64,000 nt of DNA from an uncultured bacterium (GCA_905214905.1 CAJMNK010000002.1:5003-69002); one strand, 5' to 3'. Numbered from the stretch's first letter, positions 50,958-60,240 are shown. Numbers and translations: made by a program. The notes: generated from the letters alone by a model not told the origin.

Positions 50958-51011
50958 GTCCTTTCGCCCGCACCATGGATTGAAAGAGCTCCCAGCAATG
51001 GGAGCTTTTTT
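50958..51011 (+). repeat. Attachment-type direct repeat, right copy
   Basis: Repeats 46601-46654 (53 of 54 bases): 18 bases of the tRNA-Leu 3' end including CCA, then the terminator hairpin and T-run. There is no tRNA body upstream, as expected at the distal end of an integrated element. Confidence 0.75.
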
Positions 51012-51074
51012 GTTATGCACGATCTCCTTGGACGGGTATCCTAATGCCAACGTGTGCCTATCAGAGGAGAGACC

Positions 51075-52013
51075 ATGCTGTTTTCCGGTATCATCGCCGC
51101 CCTTACCAGCCTTTTGATTCCCATCATCATCCTGTTGTTGCTGCTCCCCAACGCCTGCTACGTCGTTGAGCAGCAGCACGCTGTGATCATCGAGCGCTTG
51201 GGTAAGTTCAATCGTATCGTCAACGCGGGCTTCCACGTGAAGGTGCCCGTGATTGACTGCAAGGCCGCCACGGTGAGTCTGCGCACCATGAAAAATGGTT
51301 TTGGCATCGACGTTAAGACCCAGGACAACGTGACCATTGGCCTTGAGGTCTCCGCTCAGTACCACGTGAGCTATGACATGGGCGCCGGCCCGGCAGATTC
51401 GGGCATCTACAAGAGCTACTATATGCTGCAGGAGCCCGTCGACCAGATGCGCGACTTCATCACCGACGCCCTGCGCTCCTCCATCCCCGTCTACACACTC
51501 GATGAGGTCTTTGCCAAGAAGGATGACATCGCCAAGGATGTCAACGCTACCGTTTCCGAGCAGATGGCCGCCTACGGCTTCACCCTCGTGTCGACGCTCA
51601 TCACTAAAATCGCACTGCCGACCGAGGTCGAGAACTCCATGAACGACATCAACGCCGCCCAGCGCAAGCGCGCTGCGGCACAGGAGCTCGCCGAGGCCGA
51701 CCGCATCAAGCGCGTCACCGAGGCAACCGCCGAGGCCGAGGCTATGGAAAAGGCGGGCGAGGGCATCGCCAACCAGCGCAAGGCCATCGCGCTGGGTATC
51801 AAAGATTCGCTCGAGATCATCCAGGAGACGGGTGTCGGCAATGACGAGGCCAACCAACTGTTCATGTTTACGCAGTGGTCCGAGATGATGACGGAGTTCG
51901 CTCGCACGGGTAAAACCTCGACGGTCGTGCTGCCGAGCGACTTTTCGCAGTCGGCCTCGATGTTCGAGCAGATGCTGGCCGCCGGCAAAGTTCAAAACGA
52001 TTCGAAGGAGTAG
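51075..52013 (+). CDS. SPFH/Band 7 (stomatin-like) membrane protein
   Basis: 312 residues from the ATG preceded by AGAGGAGAG. N-terminal helix (GIIAALTSLLIPIIILLLLL), then the SPFH domain (VVEQQHAVIIERLGKFNRI, AGFHVKVPVID, and SLRTMKN…DVKTQDNV) and an Ala/Glu-rich coiled coil (~205-240). Stomatin-like proteins scaffold membrane microdomains and often partner with NfeD or proteases; no NfeD is adjacent. It is followed 6 bases later by rlmH. Confidence 0.9.
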   Translation: MLFSGIIAALTSLLIPIIILLLLLPNACYVVEQQHAVIIERLGKFNRIVNAGFHVKVPVIDCKAATVSLRTMKNGFGIDVKTQDNVTIGLEVSAQYHVSYDMGAGPADSGIYKSYYMLQEPVDQMRDFITDALRSSIPVYTLDEVFAKKDDIAKDVNATVSEQMAAYGFTLVSTLITKIALPTEVENSMNDINAAQRKRAAAQELAEADRIKRVTEATAEAEAMEKAGEGIANQRKAIALGIKDSLEIIQETGVGNDEANQLFMFTQWSEMMTEFARTGKTSTVVLPSDFSQSASMFEQMLAAGKVQNDSKE

Positions 52014-52019
52014 GCGCGC

Positions 52020-52490
52020 GTGAAATACACCGTCGTTTGCGTCGGTAAGCTCAAGGAGCGCTTTTGGAAGGACGCGTGCGCTGAGTACACCAAGCGCCTA
52101 GGTGCCTATGCCAAGGTGGATATCCGCGAGGTGGCCGATATCGACCCGGCTAAGGCGGGCGGCGTGGATGCCGCGCGCGACAAGGAGGGGGCGGCGATTC
52201 TTGCCGCCTTGCCGTCTCGAGCGCATGTGATCCTGCTGGCTATCGAGGGCAAGGAGCGCTCGAGCGAGGAGTTTTCGGCGAGGCTCGACGATCTTATGCT
52301 GCGAGGCAGCAGCGACATTGCCTTTGTAATCGGCGGTTCGGACGGCGTGAGTGACGACGTGCGCGCACGAGCCGACGAGATGCTCAGCTTTGGACGCATT
52401 ACCTTGCCGCATAACCTGGCGCGTGTGGTGCTGCTGGAGCAGATTTACCGTGCCTGCAAGATCAGTCGTGGCGAGCCGTATCACAAATAG
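52020..52490 (+). CDS. rlmH: 23S rRNA (pseudouridine1915-N3)-methyltransferase
   Basis: 156 residues from a GTG; SPOUT methyltransferase that acts on the assembled 70S ribosome. MKYTVVCVGKLKERFWKDAC at the start, then VILLAIEGKERSSEEF, AFVIGGSDGVSDDV (~105) and the C-terminal LEQIYRACKISRGEPYHK are highly diagnostic. Full length. Likely cotranscribed with the SPFH gene. Confidence 0.95.
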   Translation: MKYTVVCVGKLKERFWKDACAEYTKRLGAYAKVDIREVADIDPAKAGGVDAARDKEGAAILAALPSRAHVILLAIEGKERSSEEFSARLDDLMLRGSSDIAFVIGGSDGVSDDVRARADEMLSFGRITLPHNLARVVLLEQIYRACKISRGEPYHK

Positions 52491-52563
52491 GTCGGCAATA
52501 CGAAACAATGGCGTGGGACAATACCTTTCGTTTTGAGGAATGTGTCTGAAAGGACTATGCGAT

Positions 52564-53334
52564 ATGAAGATTGGATTTGTCGGTTTTGGCAATATGGCGA
52601 GCGCTATGGCCGATGGCTGGATCGCTGCCGGTGTAGCTGCGAGCGACATGTGCGCCTGCGCGGGTCGCTACGACGCACTGGTTGAGCGCTGCGAGGCGCG
52701 CGGCATGGTCGCCTGCCACGATGCCGCCGAGGTTGTCGCCGCATCCGATATCGTGGTCGCTGCGGTCAAACCGTACATGATCGAGAAGGTATTCGCCCCG
52801 CTCAAGGATGCTCTTGCCAAAAAGGTCGTTCTGTCGGTTGCCTGGACTTGGGACAGTGCCAAGTGGGAGCAGGTCCTGCCGGGCGTCGCGCACATCTCGA
52901 CGGTGCCCAACACGCCGGTTTCGGTGGGAGAGGGCGTTATCGCCTGCGAGAAGTCCTCTACGCTCAACAGCGAGCAGCGTGCTGTGGTGCTCGACCTGCT
53001 CGGTAAGCTTGGCGCTGTCGTCGAGCTCGACACAAGCCTGCTGTTTGTGGGCGGCACGGTGGGTGGTTGCGCTCCGGCGTTTGTCGCCATGGCAATCGAG
53101 GCCCTGGGCGATGCGGCGGTCAAGCACGGTATCCCGCGTGCGGATGCTTATCTCATTGTGAGCCAGATGGTGCTGGGTACGGCAAAGCTGCAGCTTGCAA
53201 CTGGCCAGCATCCTGCGGAGATGAAGGATGCCGTGTGCTCGCCCGGCGGTGCCACCATCAAGGGCGTCGTTGCGCTCGAGGACGCCGGCATGCGCAGCGC
53301 CCTAGTCAAGGCAATCGACGCAACCCTCCAGTAA
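52564..53334 (+). CDS. proC: Pyrroline-5-carboxylate reductase
   Basis: 256 residues from the ATG with AAAGGAC upstream; a frame-open extension to 52540 is less likely. Last step of proline synthesis (P5C to proline, NAD(P)H). Rossmann motif MKIGFVGFGNMASAMADGW, then VAAVKPYMIEKVF, HISTVPNTPVSVGEGV (~118), and the C-terminal SPGGATIKGVVALEDAGMR, the ProC signature. Normal length. Confidence 0.93.
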   Translation: MKIGFVGFGNMASAMADGWIAAGVAASDMCACAGRYDALVERCEARGMVACHDAAEVVAASDIVVAAVKPYMIEKVFAPLKDALAKKVVLSVAWTWDSAKWEQVLPGVAHISTVPNTPVSVGEGVIACEKSSTLNSEQRAVVLDLLGKLGAVVELDTSLLFVGGTVGGCAPAFVAMAIEALGDAAVKHGIPRADAYLIVSQMVLGTAKLQLATGQHPAEMKDAVCSPGGATIKGVVALEDAGMRSALVKAIDATLQ

Positions 53335-53340
53335 AACCGA

Positions 53341-53487
53341 CCAAAAAGGGACAGGTTTATGTTGGCAGGTTTTTCCTGCGGTTTTGTCCTTTTAGCGAAA
53401 AGTGCCCCGCAACTGGCTCAATTCCAGTTGCGGGGCACTTGCGTTTGCCCAGATAAAACCGACCAAAATAAACCTGTCCCTTTTTGG
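53341..53487. repeat. Long nested inverted repeat (element 5)
   Basis: CCAAAAAGGGACAGGTTTA (53341-53359) is the perfect inverse of 53469-53487. AAAACCGACC precedes the left arm and recurs as a direct copy at 53455. In the centre a 17-bp perfect hairpin AGTGCCCCGCAACTGG/CCAGTTGCGGGGCACT (53400-53440) is nested. It lies between convergent proC and a small minus-strand gene, so the inner hairpin may serve as a bidirectional terminator. Confidence 0.75.
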
Positions 53488-53491
53488 CAGG

Positions 53492-53665
53492 TTAGTCCCA
53501 GAAGCTGTCTTCTTCGTCCTCGGACTTGGGGCCGCGGTCGACATACATCTTATGGGTGCGCTTCTCCATTACAAAGGCAATAATCGCAAACAGCAGGATG
53601 CCGCCGGCGAAAAGGATGGCAAAACCGGTGCGGGTGCCAAACAAAAAGGAAAAAACTGCGTCCAT
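53492..53665 (-). CDS. 57-residue membrane protein
   Basis: Short frame read directly from the minus strand: MDAVFSFLFGTRTGFAILFA…, one or two hydrophobic stretches (~residues 4-33), then a basic EKRTHK and an acidic tail ending EEDSFWD. AAGAAGG lies 9 bases before the ATG. The positive-inside pattern and the ribosome site support it as real, though its family is unknown. It is convergent with proC and divergent from serS. Confidence 0.6.
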   Translation of the reverse strand: MDAVFSFLFGTRTGFAILFAGGILLFAIIAFVMEKRTHKMYVDRGPKSEDEEDSFWD

Positions 53666-53776
53666 TGGGTGCCTTCTTGCGTAGTTGAGTTGGGTCGTAA
53701 ACGCTCATAAGTATATACTTGCCCATACATGTACAAGGTTGCAACCTAAATGGAATGTATATCGCCGGAGGATCTA

Positions 53777-55060
53777 ATGCTTGATATCAAGTTTGTTCGC
53801 GAGAACCCCGATGCCATCGATGTCGCCATGGCTAACCGCCAGACGTCTTGGGATCGCGAGAAGTTCTTTGAGCTCGACGACGAGCGTCGTGCCGTCATCA
53901 CCGAGGTCGAGGAACTTCAAGCCACGCGCAATGCCGAGTCCAAGAAGATCGGCGCCCTGATGAAGGAGGGCAAGAAGGACGAGGCCGAGGCCGCCAAAGA
54001 GGCCGTGCGCGCCGTCAACGAGAAGATTGACGGTCTGGCCGAGCGCCGCACCGACCTCGAGCAGGAGCAGTACGACTTCATGGCTCACCTGCCCAACATT
54101 CCTTGCGAGGCCACGCCGTACGGCAAGGACGAGGACGAGAACATCGAGCGCCGTCGTTGGGGCACCCCGCGCGAGTTCGACTTCGACTTTAAGCCGCACT
54201 GGGATCTGGGCATCGACCTCGACATCCTTGACTTCGAGCGCGGCAACAAGCTCTCCGGCAGCCGCTTCACCGTTCTCGGTGGCGCCGGCGCCCGTCTTGA
54301 GCGCGCCCTCATCAACTTCTTCCTCGATACGCACACCAGCCGTGGCTTCAAGGAGTGGTGGCCGCCCATCGTCGTCAAGCGTCAGACCATGTTCGGCACG
54401 GGCCAGCTGCCCAAGTTCGAGGACGACGCCTATCACGTCTCGGGCGACAACTTCCTGATCCCCACCGCCGAGGTCGTGCTCACCAACCTGCACGCCGGTG
54501 AGGTCCTCGACGCCGATACCCTGCCGCGCCGCTACACCGCCTTCACCCCCTGCTTCCGCGAGGAGGCCGGCTCCGCTGGTCGCGATACCCGCGGCATCAT
54601 TCGCCAGCACGAGTTCGACAAGGTCGAGATGGTCAAGTTTGCCAAGCCGGAGGAGTCCGACAAGGAGCTCGAGAGCATGACCGCCGAGGCCGAGTTCCTG
54701 CTGCAGCAGCTGGGTCTTCCGTATCGCGTGATTAGCCTGTGCACCGGCGACCTGGGCTTCTCTGCCCGTCAGACCTACGACGTCGAGGTCTGGCTGCCGA
54801 GCTACAACGCCTACAAGGAGATCAGCTCCTGCTCCAACTGCGGTGACTTCCAGGCCCGTCGCGCCAACATCAAGTATCGCGACCCCGAGAACTTCAAGGG
54901 TTCGCGCTATCTGCACACCCTCAACGGTTCCGGTCTGCCGGCTGGCCGTACCATGGCAGCCATTCTGGAGAACTACCAGAACGCTGACGGCACCATCACG
55001 ATCCCCGAGGTTCTGCGTCCCTACATGGGCGGCCTCGAGAAGATCGAGCCGGTCGCGTAG
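53777..55060 (+). CDS. serS: Seryl-tRNA synthetase
   Basis: 427 residues from the ATG preceded by GGAGGATC. N-terminal coiled-coil arm ([20 protein letters not shown] to ~115) that binds the long variable arm of tRNA-Ser; then class II core with [10 protein letters not shown], the [13 protein letters not shown] block, motif 2 [19 protein letters not shown] (~263) and motif 3 [19 protein letters not shown] (~385). The upstream gap is too short for a T-box. A terminator follows. Confidence 0.96.
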   Translation: MLDIKFVRENPDAIDVAMANRQTSWDREKFFELDDERRAVITEVEELQATRNAESKKIGALMKEGKKDEAEAAKEAVRAVNEKIDGLAERRTDLEQEQYDFMAHLPNIPCEATPYGKDEDENIERRRWGTPREFDFDFKPHWDLGIDLDILDFERGNKLSGSRFTVLGGAGARLERALINFFLDTHTSRGFKEWWPPIVVKRQTMFGTGQLPKFEDDAYHVSGDNFLIPTAEVVLTNLHAGEVLDADTLPRRYTAFTPCFREEAGSAGRDTRGIIRQHEFDKVEMVKFAKPEESDKELESMTAEAEFLLQQLGLPYRVISLCTGDLGFSARQTYDVEVWLPSYNAYKEISSCSNCGDFQARRANIKYRDPENFKGSRYLHTLNGSGLPAGRTMAAILENYQNADGTITIPEVLRPYMGGLEKIEPVA

Positions 55061-55084
55061 ATTGGCTGCATAAGCGATTTGCTA

Positions 55085-55112
55085 GGGCACTCCTTTTTGG
55101 GGTGCCCTTTTT
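55085..55112 (+). terminator. Terminator of serS
   Basis: GGGCACTCC (55085-55093) pairs with GGGGTGCCC (55099-55107), then five T's. Confidence 0.85.
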
Positions 55113-55231
55113 GTGTGCGGCCATACCATGCTGTGCGGACAGCTCAATAGAAAACACACGAACAACTGTTCTGTATACAGCCATCTACCTGCTATGCTTT
55201 TGCTAAATAAGAGCGAGAGAAAGGGGACGCG

Positions 55232-55609
55232 ATGGAGCTGTTTGATGAGCGGGTGGTTTTGTTTGAGAGCGACGAGGGCGGGGAGTACCTGCTTGTGACG
55301 TGTGAGCCGTCTGGCATGGGTGGCCTGGTGGTTCGACAGACGAGCGAGGGTCCGTTGACCCAATGGTGCTACGAGGAGTCGCCGCATGTGGTTGAGACGT
55401 TTGTGGCGCACGAGGGGCTTGTGGCCCTGGAGCATTTCTATGGGGTCCGGACATCTAACCAGGTTGCTCGCATGTTGAGTATCTCGTTTGCCGATTATGA
55501 TTGTGCCCAGCGGGTGAGATCGCTCCTGAGGGAACTTGATGCTAAGTTTGACGTGATCGAAAAGCCAATCGATCGTACGGGGAACGACGGTATATGCGGA
55601 GCAGCATGA
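55232..55609 (+). CDS. Unidentified 125-residue protein
   Basis: I do not recognise the family. GAGAGAAAGG precedes the ATG. Acidic, with a beta-rich N-terminal half (RVVLFESDEGGEYLLVTCEP) and a helical C-terminal part (AQRVRSLLRELDAKFDVIEK). No membrane segment or signal. It stands alone between serS and tRNA-Arg; codon use matches its neighbours. Confidence 0.65.
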   Translation: MELFDERVVLFESDEGGEYLLVTCEPSGMGGLVVRQTSEGPLTQWCYEESPHVVETFVAHEGLVALEHFYGVRTSNQVARMLSISFADYDCAQRVRSLLRELDAKFDVIEKPIDRTGNDGICGAA

Positions 55610-55645
55610 CAAAACTGCGTTCCAAAAAAAAGTTTGAGATTGTGC

Positions 55646-55675
55646 TTGACTCCAATAAGCTAAAGTGGTTTTATA
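55646..55675 (+). promoter_or_regulatory. Promoter of tRNA-Arg
   Basis: TTGACT and TTTATA separated by 18 bases, 11 bases upstream of the tRNA. Confidence 0.55.
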
Positions 55676-55686
55676 TGTTTTGCGCT

Positions 55687-55763
55687 GCGGCGTTACCTCA
55701 GCTGGATAGAGGGTCTGACTACGAATCAGAACGTCATAGGTTCGAATCCTATACGCCGCACCA
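55687..55763 (+). tRNA. tRNA-Arg (ACG)
   Basis: 77 bases with encoded CCA. Acceptor GCGGCGT/ACGCCGC, D-arm CTCAGCTGGATAGAG, anticodon loop CTACGAA (ACG), T-arm TAGGTTCGAATCCTA. Confidence 0.95.
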
Positions 55764-55772
55764 TTTGAGATT

Positions 55773-55798
55773 AAAGCTCCCGGCAACGGGGGCTTTTC
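55773..55798 (+). terminator. Terminator of tRNA-Arg
   Basis: AGCTCCCG/CGGGGGCT around GCAA, then TTTT. Confidence 0.8.
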
Positions 55799-55948
55799 TT
55801 TTACGTAAACACCGCATGGATTCGAACCTCGGTCGAGGCGCGGGCGTAAAGCGGACGATTTCCTGTCGACTCGTGTAAGATTCCGAGTAGATGTCGCGAC
55901 TAATTCGCGACCACTCCTTCTTCAAGCGACCGATCAGGGTGATACTTC

Positions 55949-58390
55949 GTGGCAGAGCGTCCGACATACAAGCTCAGGTTTCTCGATCCCAAAAAGCGCT
56001 TTCCGGCGATGCCCGAGCAGCCTGCGGGACGTTCATATGGCGTGGTCTGGAAACTCTTTGGCGAGGATCAGCATGAATCTTGCTATGTCGTCGAATTCGT
56101 TGGCAAAAGCCATGTGTCGCTTTTGGGCTACGTAAGCGTTTCGGGCGAGGTGTACAAGGTGGACCGCCCCGTTAGCGAGACTCCGCTGCCCAACGATCCC
56201 GACATGGAACTGGTCCTTGACGAGTCGGACTCCGGTATTGGTGAGATTGTGGTTCGGGGAGCCAACGGCACAATGCGCGCGTGCGCGCGAACCGTCGGCT
56301 CTCCCGAAGGCCCCATGCGCGAGCAGTCCGACCACGAGACATGGAATTCGACCCGCTCCCTTCCTTACGGCGAGTTCATGGCATCGATGTTCCTGCGCTA
56401 CGTGATATTCGCTGACTCCGAAAATGCCATTGCGAGCACGGCGGACGCCGGCGGACTCGACGAGGGTATGCAAAATGTTATCGACAAGATCAAGCTCGTA
56501 AAGTTGCCCGAGCCGGTCGAGGTGTTTTTGGGCTTTAACACGGCACCGCTCCCTGATGCTATCGAGACGCTGCTTTACCGCGTTGACCATGCCGAGAATC
56601 CGAGCGGTATCGAGCGCTATGCCGCCGCCCTTATGAGTGAAATTGACTTGCCCCGCTTGCGCACCATCGCCGCTAAGTCCGAGATGAGCCTGGCTCGCAT
56701 CGATCGCTCAAAGCTTTTCTATCTCAATTTTGATCGCAGCCTGCTGGACCAGGACGAGATTGACATGCTGCTTGCCATCGAGTGCCGTCTTAACCGTCTC
56801 TCCGGCATCCTTGAGCACATCGGGGCCGGATTGGTCCCTGCGGCATCCTCGCCGAGCCTTGAGGGCTGCGCGCTCTTTGATGCGTGGCATATCGCCAAGA
56901 CGACCAACGATGTTCCCCGACTGCTCGATACGGCCTCGAGCGATAACCCGTGGGGCAAACCGGGTACGGTGGCTTGCCAGCCGGGCGGTGAGTGGGATGT
57001 GCGTACCCGCTTCGCGCGTATTGTCGAGGCACTTAACGTGGTCACGCGGCTCGACTATACCTATCGGGCAAACGTTGCCGAGGGGATCATGCTCGTTCGG
57101 TTTGGGCAGTCTGTCGTTGATGCTATGCCACAACGTGAATACGACGCTCAAGATGACGCCTGGCGCGAGTTGGACGAGGACACGCGCGCGATCTGGGCCG
57201 CGGAGCACGATGCGCGCATTGCGCTTACACTCACGGCGGCTTGCTTTGCTTCGGGTGCTCGCATCACGCGCTGCTACGTGCAGATTGCGGCTCCCGACGG
57301 CGAGCAGGGCGAGCGCGTTGTTGAAACGTATTCCTTTGGCCGTGCGGCTTATCTGGCCGATTGCGTTTCTGTCGCCAAGGATCTTGAGAGCATGGATATG
57401 GACGACATGCCCTGCAAGCATTTGCTCGAGGCATATGAGGCGGATGCGCCGGACATGATTGAGCCTGCAGAGGTTCACGCCCGACCACGCGATGACCATC
57501 GTCCATTGCCGCCTGCGCTTCGCGATTTACTGCTCGCTGATACGGCTGACGAGCTTGAGGTCATGGAGGAGGACAACGATCCGTATGTCGCCCGTGTCGT
57601 CGAGCTGCGCGAGCAATCCAAAGTTGACCGAGCCGGTGCTTTCGAGGGCTTTTCTCGCCTTGTCGAGGAGTTGGAAGCCAAGTGTACTGTTGCTGAGCTT
57701 TTGGCGACGGGCCCGGTGCAGACCCAGTTCTGCGACAACCAGCTGGTGCGCATGGTGCTGCCGGTGATGGAGGAGGACCGTTCCGTGCGAATCCTTCGCG
57801 CTCCCGATGCGCTGTATTTTGCCCAGCACGAGATTTGCAGCTTTTACGTCGAACAAGAGGACTTTGAGCGTGCGCTGCCCGAGGTGCGTCGTCTCTACGA
57901 TTTGGCGCGCTCGTCCATGCAGTCTCACTTTGCCCTGATCAACGTGCTAGCACGCCTGGAGCGCTATGACGAGATTATCGAGGTGGCGCGCCACGGCCTG
58001 CGTATTGCCAGCGACCGGCCTTCGATCGGTTACCTGTTCTATCGCCTGGCATTCGCCTACTGGAACTGCGACCAGCTCGAGCTGGCGCTGGCATGCTACC
58101 GCCTGGTGCCGCGCGGCGAGGAGTCGGGCGGCAGCGCGCAGGAGGAAATGCAGGGCCTTATGAACGAGATGGGCGTCATCAAACCGCCCACATTTGAGGA
58201 GGCTGTCGAGACCATCCACAAGGCAGGTCTTGAGCTGCCACCGGTACCCGCCGTGACCAATCAGCTCGCGGATTCCGCCGTGCAACTCGTCGATAACGGC
58301 TTCTTTTTCTTGGCGCGCGGCTGCATCTATCAAATGTGGCGCACCATGGGCAACGATGAGCTCGGCTCCCTCAACCGCTCGCTGGGGTAG
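55949..58390 (+). CDS. Large TPR-containing protein of unknown function
   Basis: 813 residues from a GTG with AGGGTGAT upstream. No signal peptide or membrane helix. The first ~500 residues match nothing I recognise; an N-terminal beta-rich part (~30-130) is followed by a mostly helical region. Residues ~620-720 form tetratricopeptide-like repeats (EICSFYVEQEDFERALPEVR core, YDEIIEVARHGLRIASD, YWNCDQLELALACYR). A cytoplasmic scaffold or regulator is possible. It is monocistronic between tRNA-Arg and tRNA-Ser. Confidence 0.7.
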   Translation: MAERPTYKLRFLDPKKRFPAMPEQPAGRSYGVVWKLFGEDQHESCYVVEFVGKSHVSLLGYVSVSGEVYKVDRPVSETPLPNDPDMELVLDESDSGIGEIVVRGANGTMRACARTVGSPEGPMREQSDHETWNSTRSLPYGEFMASMFLRYVIFADSENAIASTADAGGLDEGMQNVIDKIKLVKLPEPVEVFLGFNTAPLPDAIETLLYRVDHAENPSGIERYAAALMSEIDLPRLRTIAAKSEMSLARIDRSKLFYLNFDRSLLDQDEIDMLLAIECRLNRLSGILEHIGAGLVPAASSPSLEGCALFDAWHIAKTTNDVPRLLDTASSDNPWGKPGTVACQPGGEWDVRTRFARIVEALNVVTRLDYTYRANVAEGIMLVRFGQSVVDAMPQREYDAQDDAWRELDEDTRAIWAAEHDARIALTLTAACFASGARITRCYVQIAAPDGEQGERVVETYSFGRAAYLADCVSVAKDLESMDMDDMPCKHLLEAYEADAPDMIEPAEVHARPRDDHRPLPPALRDLLLADTADELEVMEEDNDPYVARVVELREQSKVDRAGAFEGFSRLVEELEAKCTVAELLATGPVQTQFCDNQLVRMVLPVMEEDRSVRILRAPDALYFAQHEICSFYVEQEDFERALPEVRRLYDLARSSMQSHFALINVLARLERYDEIIEVARHGLRIASDRPSIGYLFYRLAFAYWNCDQLELALACYRLVPRGEESGGSAQEEMQGLMNEMGVIKPPTFEEAVETIHKAGLELPPVPAVTNQLADSAVQLVDNGFFFLARGCIYQMWRTMGNDELGSLNRSLG

Positions 58391-58481
58391 GCGAAGCTTG
58401 CAAGGAGGAGAGGCTGCTGGGCAATTTGAAAATCCCACTTGCCCATCCTCGACTGTTTGGTTACTATAGAACGGCTGTTAC

Positions 58482-58572
58482 GGAGAGCTGACCGAGAGGC
58501 CGAAGGTGCTCGCCTGCTAAGCGAGTATGCCCCAAAAGGGCATCTGGGGTTCGAATCCCCAGCTCTCCGCCA
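58482..58572 (+). tRNA. tRNA-Ser (GCT)
   Basis: 91 bases with long variable arm and encoded CCA. Acceptor GGAGAGC/GCTCTCC, anticodon stem CTCGC/GCGAG with loop CTGCTAA (GCT), T-arm GGGGTTCGAATCCCC. Promoter-like TTGCCC…TACTAT, 17 bases apart, lies just upstream. Confidence 0.95.
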
Positions 58573-58587
58573 GTATGACTTTAAAGA

Positions 58588-58612
58588 AGGGTTCCGAAAG
58601 GGACCCTTTTTT
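58588..58612 (+). terminator. Terminator of tRNA-Ser
   Basis: AGGGTTCC/GGGACCCT around GAAA, followed by six T's. Confidence 0.85.
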
Positions 58613-58702
58613 AGTTGATCCACGTTAGCTGGGGATTCGAACCTCAAAAAATGAGGCGCCCCGTTGGACGCCTCATTTGGTTCGATGTGATATCGCTCCG
58701 GC

Positions 58703-60043
58703 CTACACCTCGGGAGCCTTGGCTACGGTCTCGCTCTCGGCTGTGAGCGGGCGGTTGTCGATGCGGCGGCCCAGGCGGTCGAGCTTCACGAGCAGCCACT
58801 CGATGGGATTGGGCCCCGTTCCTTCCTCGTCGGCAACCAGGTCCATGACGGCAATCTTGGTGCCGTCCTGCTTAAGCGTAACGCTGCCCACCTTATCGCC
58901 AACATGCACCGTGCCCGAAAGGTCATCGTAGCTAACCTTTTCGGTCACTTCGCCGGCGAGTGAGAAGACCGTTGCCTGTGCGGCGGGGTCGGCGAGCGTG
59001 GCGTCGATCGTCTTGTCCGTCCAATCTGTCTGGCTAATGCGCGCCATGAGCGGGTTGCCGTTGGCGGTCTTCTCCTGCGTGTTGGCGATCGCGACCGTGA
59101 CCTTGTGGCCGTAGTACCAGTTGGCAAGGGTGGCGGTATCGGTAAAGCGCTGGTCGGTGGTGGTGGAGTTCAAAATAACGGTGTAGATCTCGTCGCCGTC
59201 GCGGTTGTAGGCGCTCGTAAAGCAATAGCCTGCGTCGTCGGTGGTGCCGGTCTTGCCGCCAATGTTTCCGTCCTGACCGAGCAAAACGTTGTGCGTGTCC
59301 ATGGAATGCGAATGGTCTGAGCCGTCGGCGCCCGTAACCTCGATCCAGGAGTCCTCGCTCGCCACGACCTCGCGGAACGTGTCGTTTTTCATAGCCTCCT
59401 GCATCATCAGTGCCACGTCATGTGCTGTTGAGTGCATGTCGCCGGCCCACTCATCAAAGTCCAGACCGTGTGGGTTCTCAAAGACCGTGCCGGTGCAGCC
59501 GAGCTTTTTGGCGCGCTCGTTCATGGCCTTCACAAAGGTTGCCTCGGCGTCTTTGGTCTTGGGGTCGATCTTTTTGCCCACGTACTCGGCAAGCACGATG
59601 GCGGCGTCGTTGCCCGAGGGGATCATCAGGCCGCGTAGTGCCTGCTCCACGGTGAGCTCGTCGCCTTCGAGCAGGCCGGCAGTCGAGTTGCCTACGGTGG
59701 CGGCAGCGTTGCTCACCGTGACCTTCTCGTCCATCTTGCAGTTTTCGACGGTCAGGATTGCGGTCATGACCTTGGTGATCGAGGCAATCTTGACCTGTTC
59801 ATCGGCGCCGCGTCCATAGTAGACGGTGCCGTCCTTGCCCATAACAAGGGCACTGGTTGCCTCGATATCGGGCAGGTTTTCTGCCGTGATGCCGCGCGCA
59901 TCGGCGGTTTTGCCGCAAACATTGTCGGTCGTGAGCACTTGGGCGCCGGCGACGGTGGGCACGCCAGCGGCAAGGGCGATAGCGCAGACAAAGCCGGCGG
60001 CAAGTTGGGCGGAGCGCTTTGCAAAAGAGGTGAGGGACTTCAC
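58703..60043 (-). CDS. D-alanyl-D-alanine carboxypeptidase (S11, PBP5/DacA type)
   Basis: 446 residues from a GTG at 60043, in front of a signal sequence (KSLTSFAKRS…LAAGFVCAIALAAG); the frame stays open to 60154 but that would bury the signal peptide, and TATACT at ~60088 suggests transcription starts inside it. Exported enzyme trimming the terminal D-Ala of muropeptides. Active-site motifs: ASITKVM (SxxK), SGNDAA (SxN) and GGKTGTTDDAGYCF (KTG). The C-terminal PBP5-like beta domain follows; no clear membrane anchor at the end. Divergent from the VanR/VanS-like pair. Confidence 0.9.
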   Translation of the reverse strand: MKSLTSFAKRSAQLAAGFVCAIALAAGVPTVAGAQVLTTDNVCGKTADARGITAENLPDIEATSALVMGKDGTVYYGRGADEQVKIASITKVMTAILTVENCKMDEKVTVSNAAATVGNSTAGLLEGDELTVEQALRGLMIPSGNDAAIVLAEYVGKKIDPKTKDAEATFVKAMNERAKKLGCTGTVFENPHGLDFDEWAGDMHSTAHDVALMMQEAMKNDTFREVVASEDSWIEVTGADGSDHSHSMDTHNVLLGQDGNIGGKTGTTDDAGYCFTSAYNRDGDEIYTVILNSTTTDQRFTDTATLANWYYGHKVTVAIANTQEKTANGNPLMARISQTDWTDKTIDATLADPAAQATVFSLAGEVTEKVSYDDLSGTVHVGDKVGSVTLKQDGTKIAVMDLVADEEGTGPNPIEWLLVKLDRLGRRIDNRPLTAESETVAKAPEV

Positions 60044-60159
60044 AGATTTCGCTTTCGACGGGATGGTCTCTTCTGGCACTAGAGTATATCGTTTGCCGGC
60101 GGCGACGATCGCTGCGTGCGCGCATGGCCCGCATTCGTGCTCGAACGGGCGCAAGGGTG

Positions 60160-60176
60160 CTTAAGGTCGACTTAAT
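60160..60176 (+). promoter_or_regulatory. Direct-repeat regulator box between the carboxypeptidase and vanR-like genes
   Basis: CTTAA at 60160-60164 and again at 60171-60175, start to start 11 bases. OmpR/PhoB-class regulators bind such 11-bp-spaced direct repeats. Candidate site for autoregulation by the response regulator encoded next. A CATAAT (-10-like) follows at 60215. Confidence 0.4.
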
Positions 60177-60240
60177 CGCCCGCGCTTGTTGTGTGTTGCG
60201 GGCACTGCCTCGGGCATAATGGAGCGCGAGAGGAGCACGC

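Noticed and set aside
53700..53776. T-box leader of serS
   Set aside because: The gap is too short and has no GGTGGTACCGCG motif.
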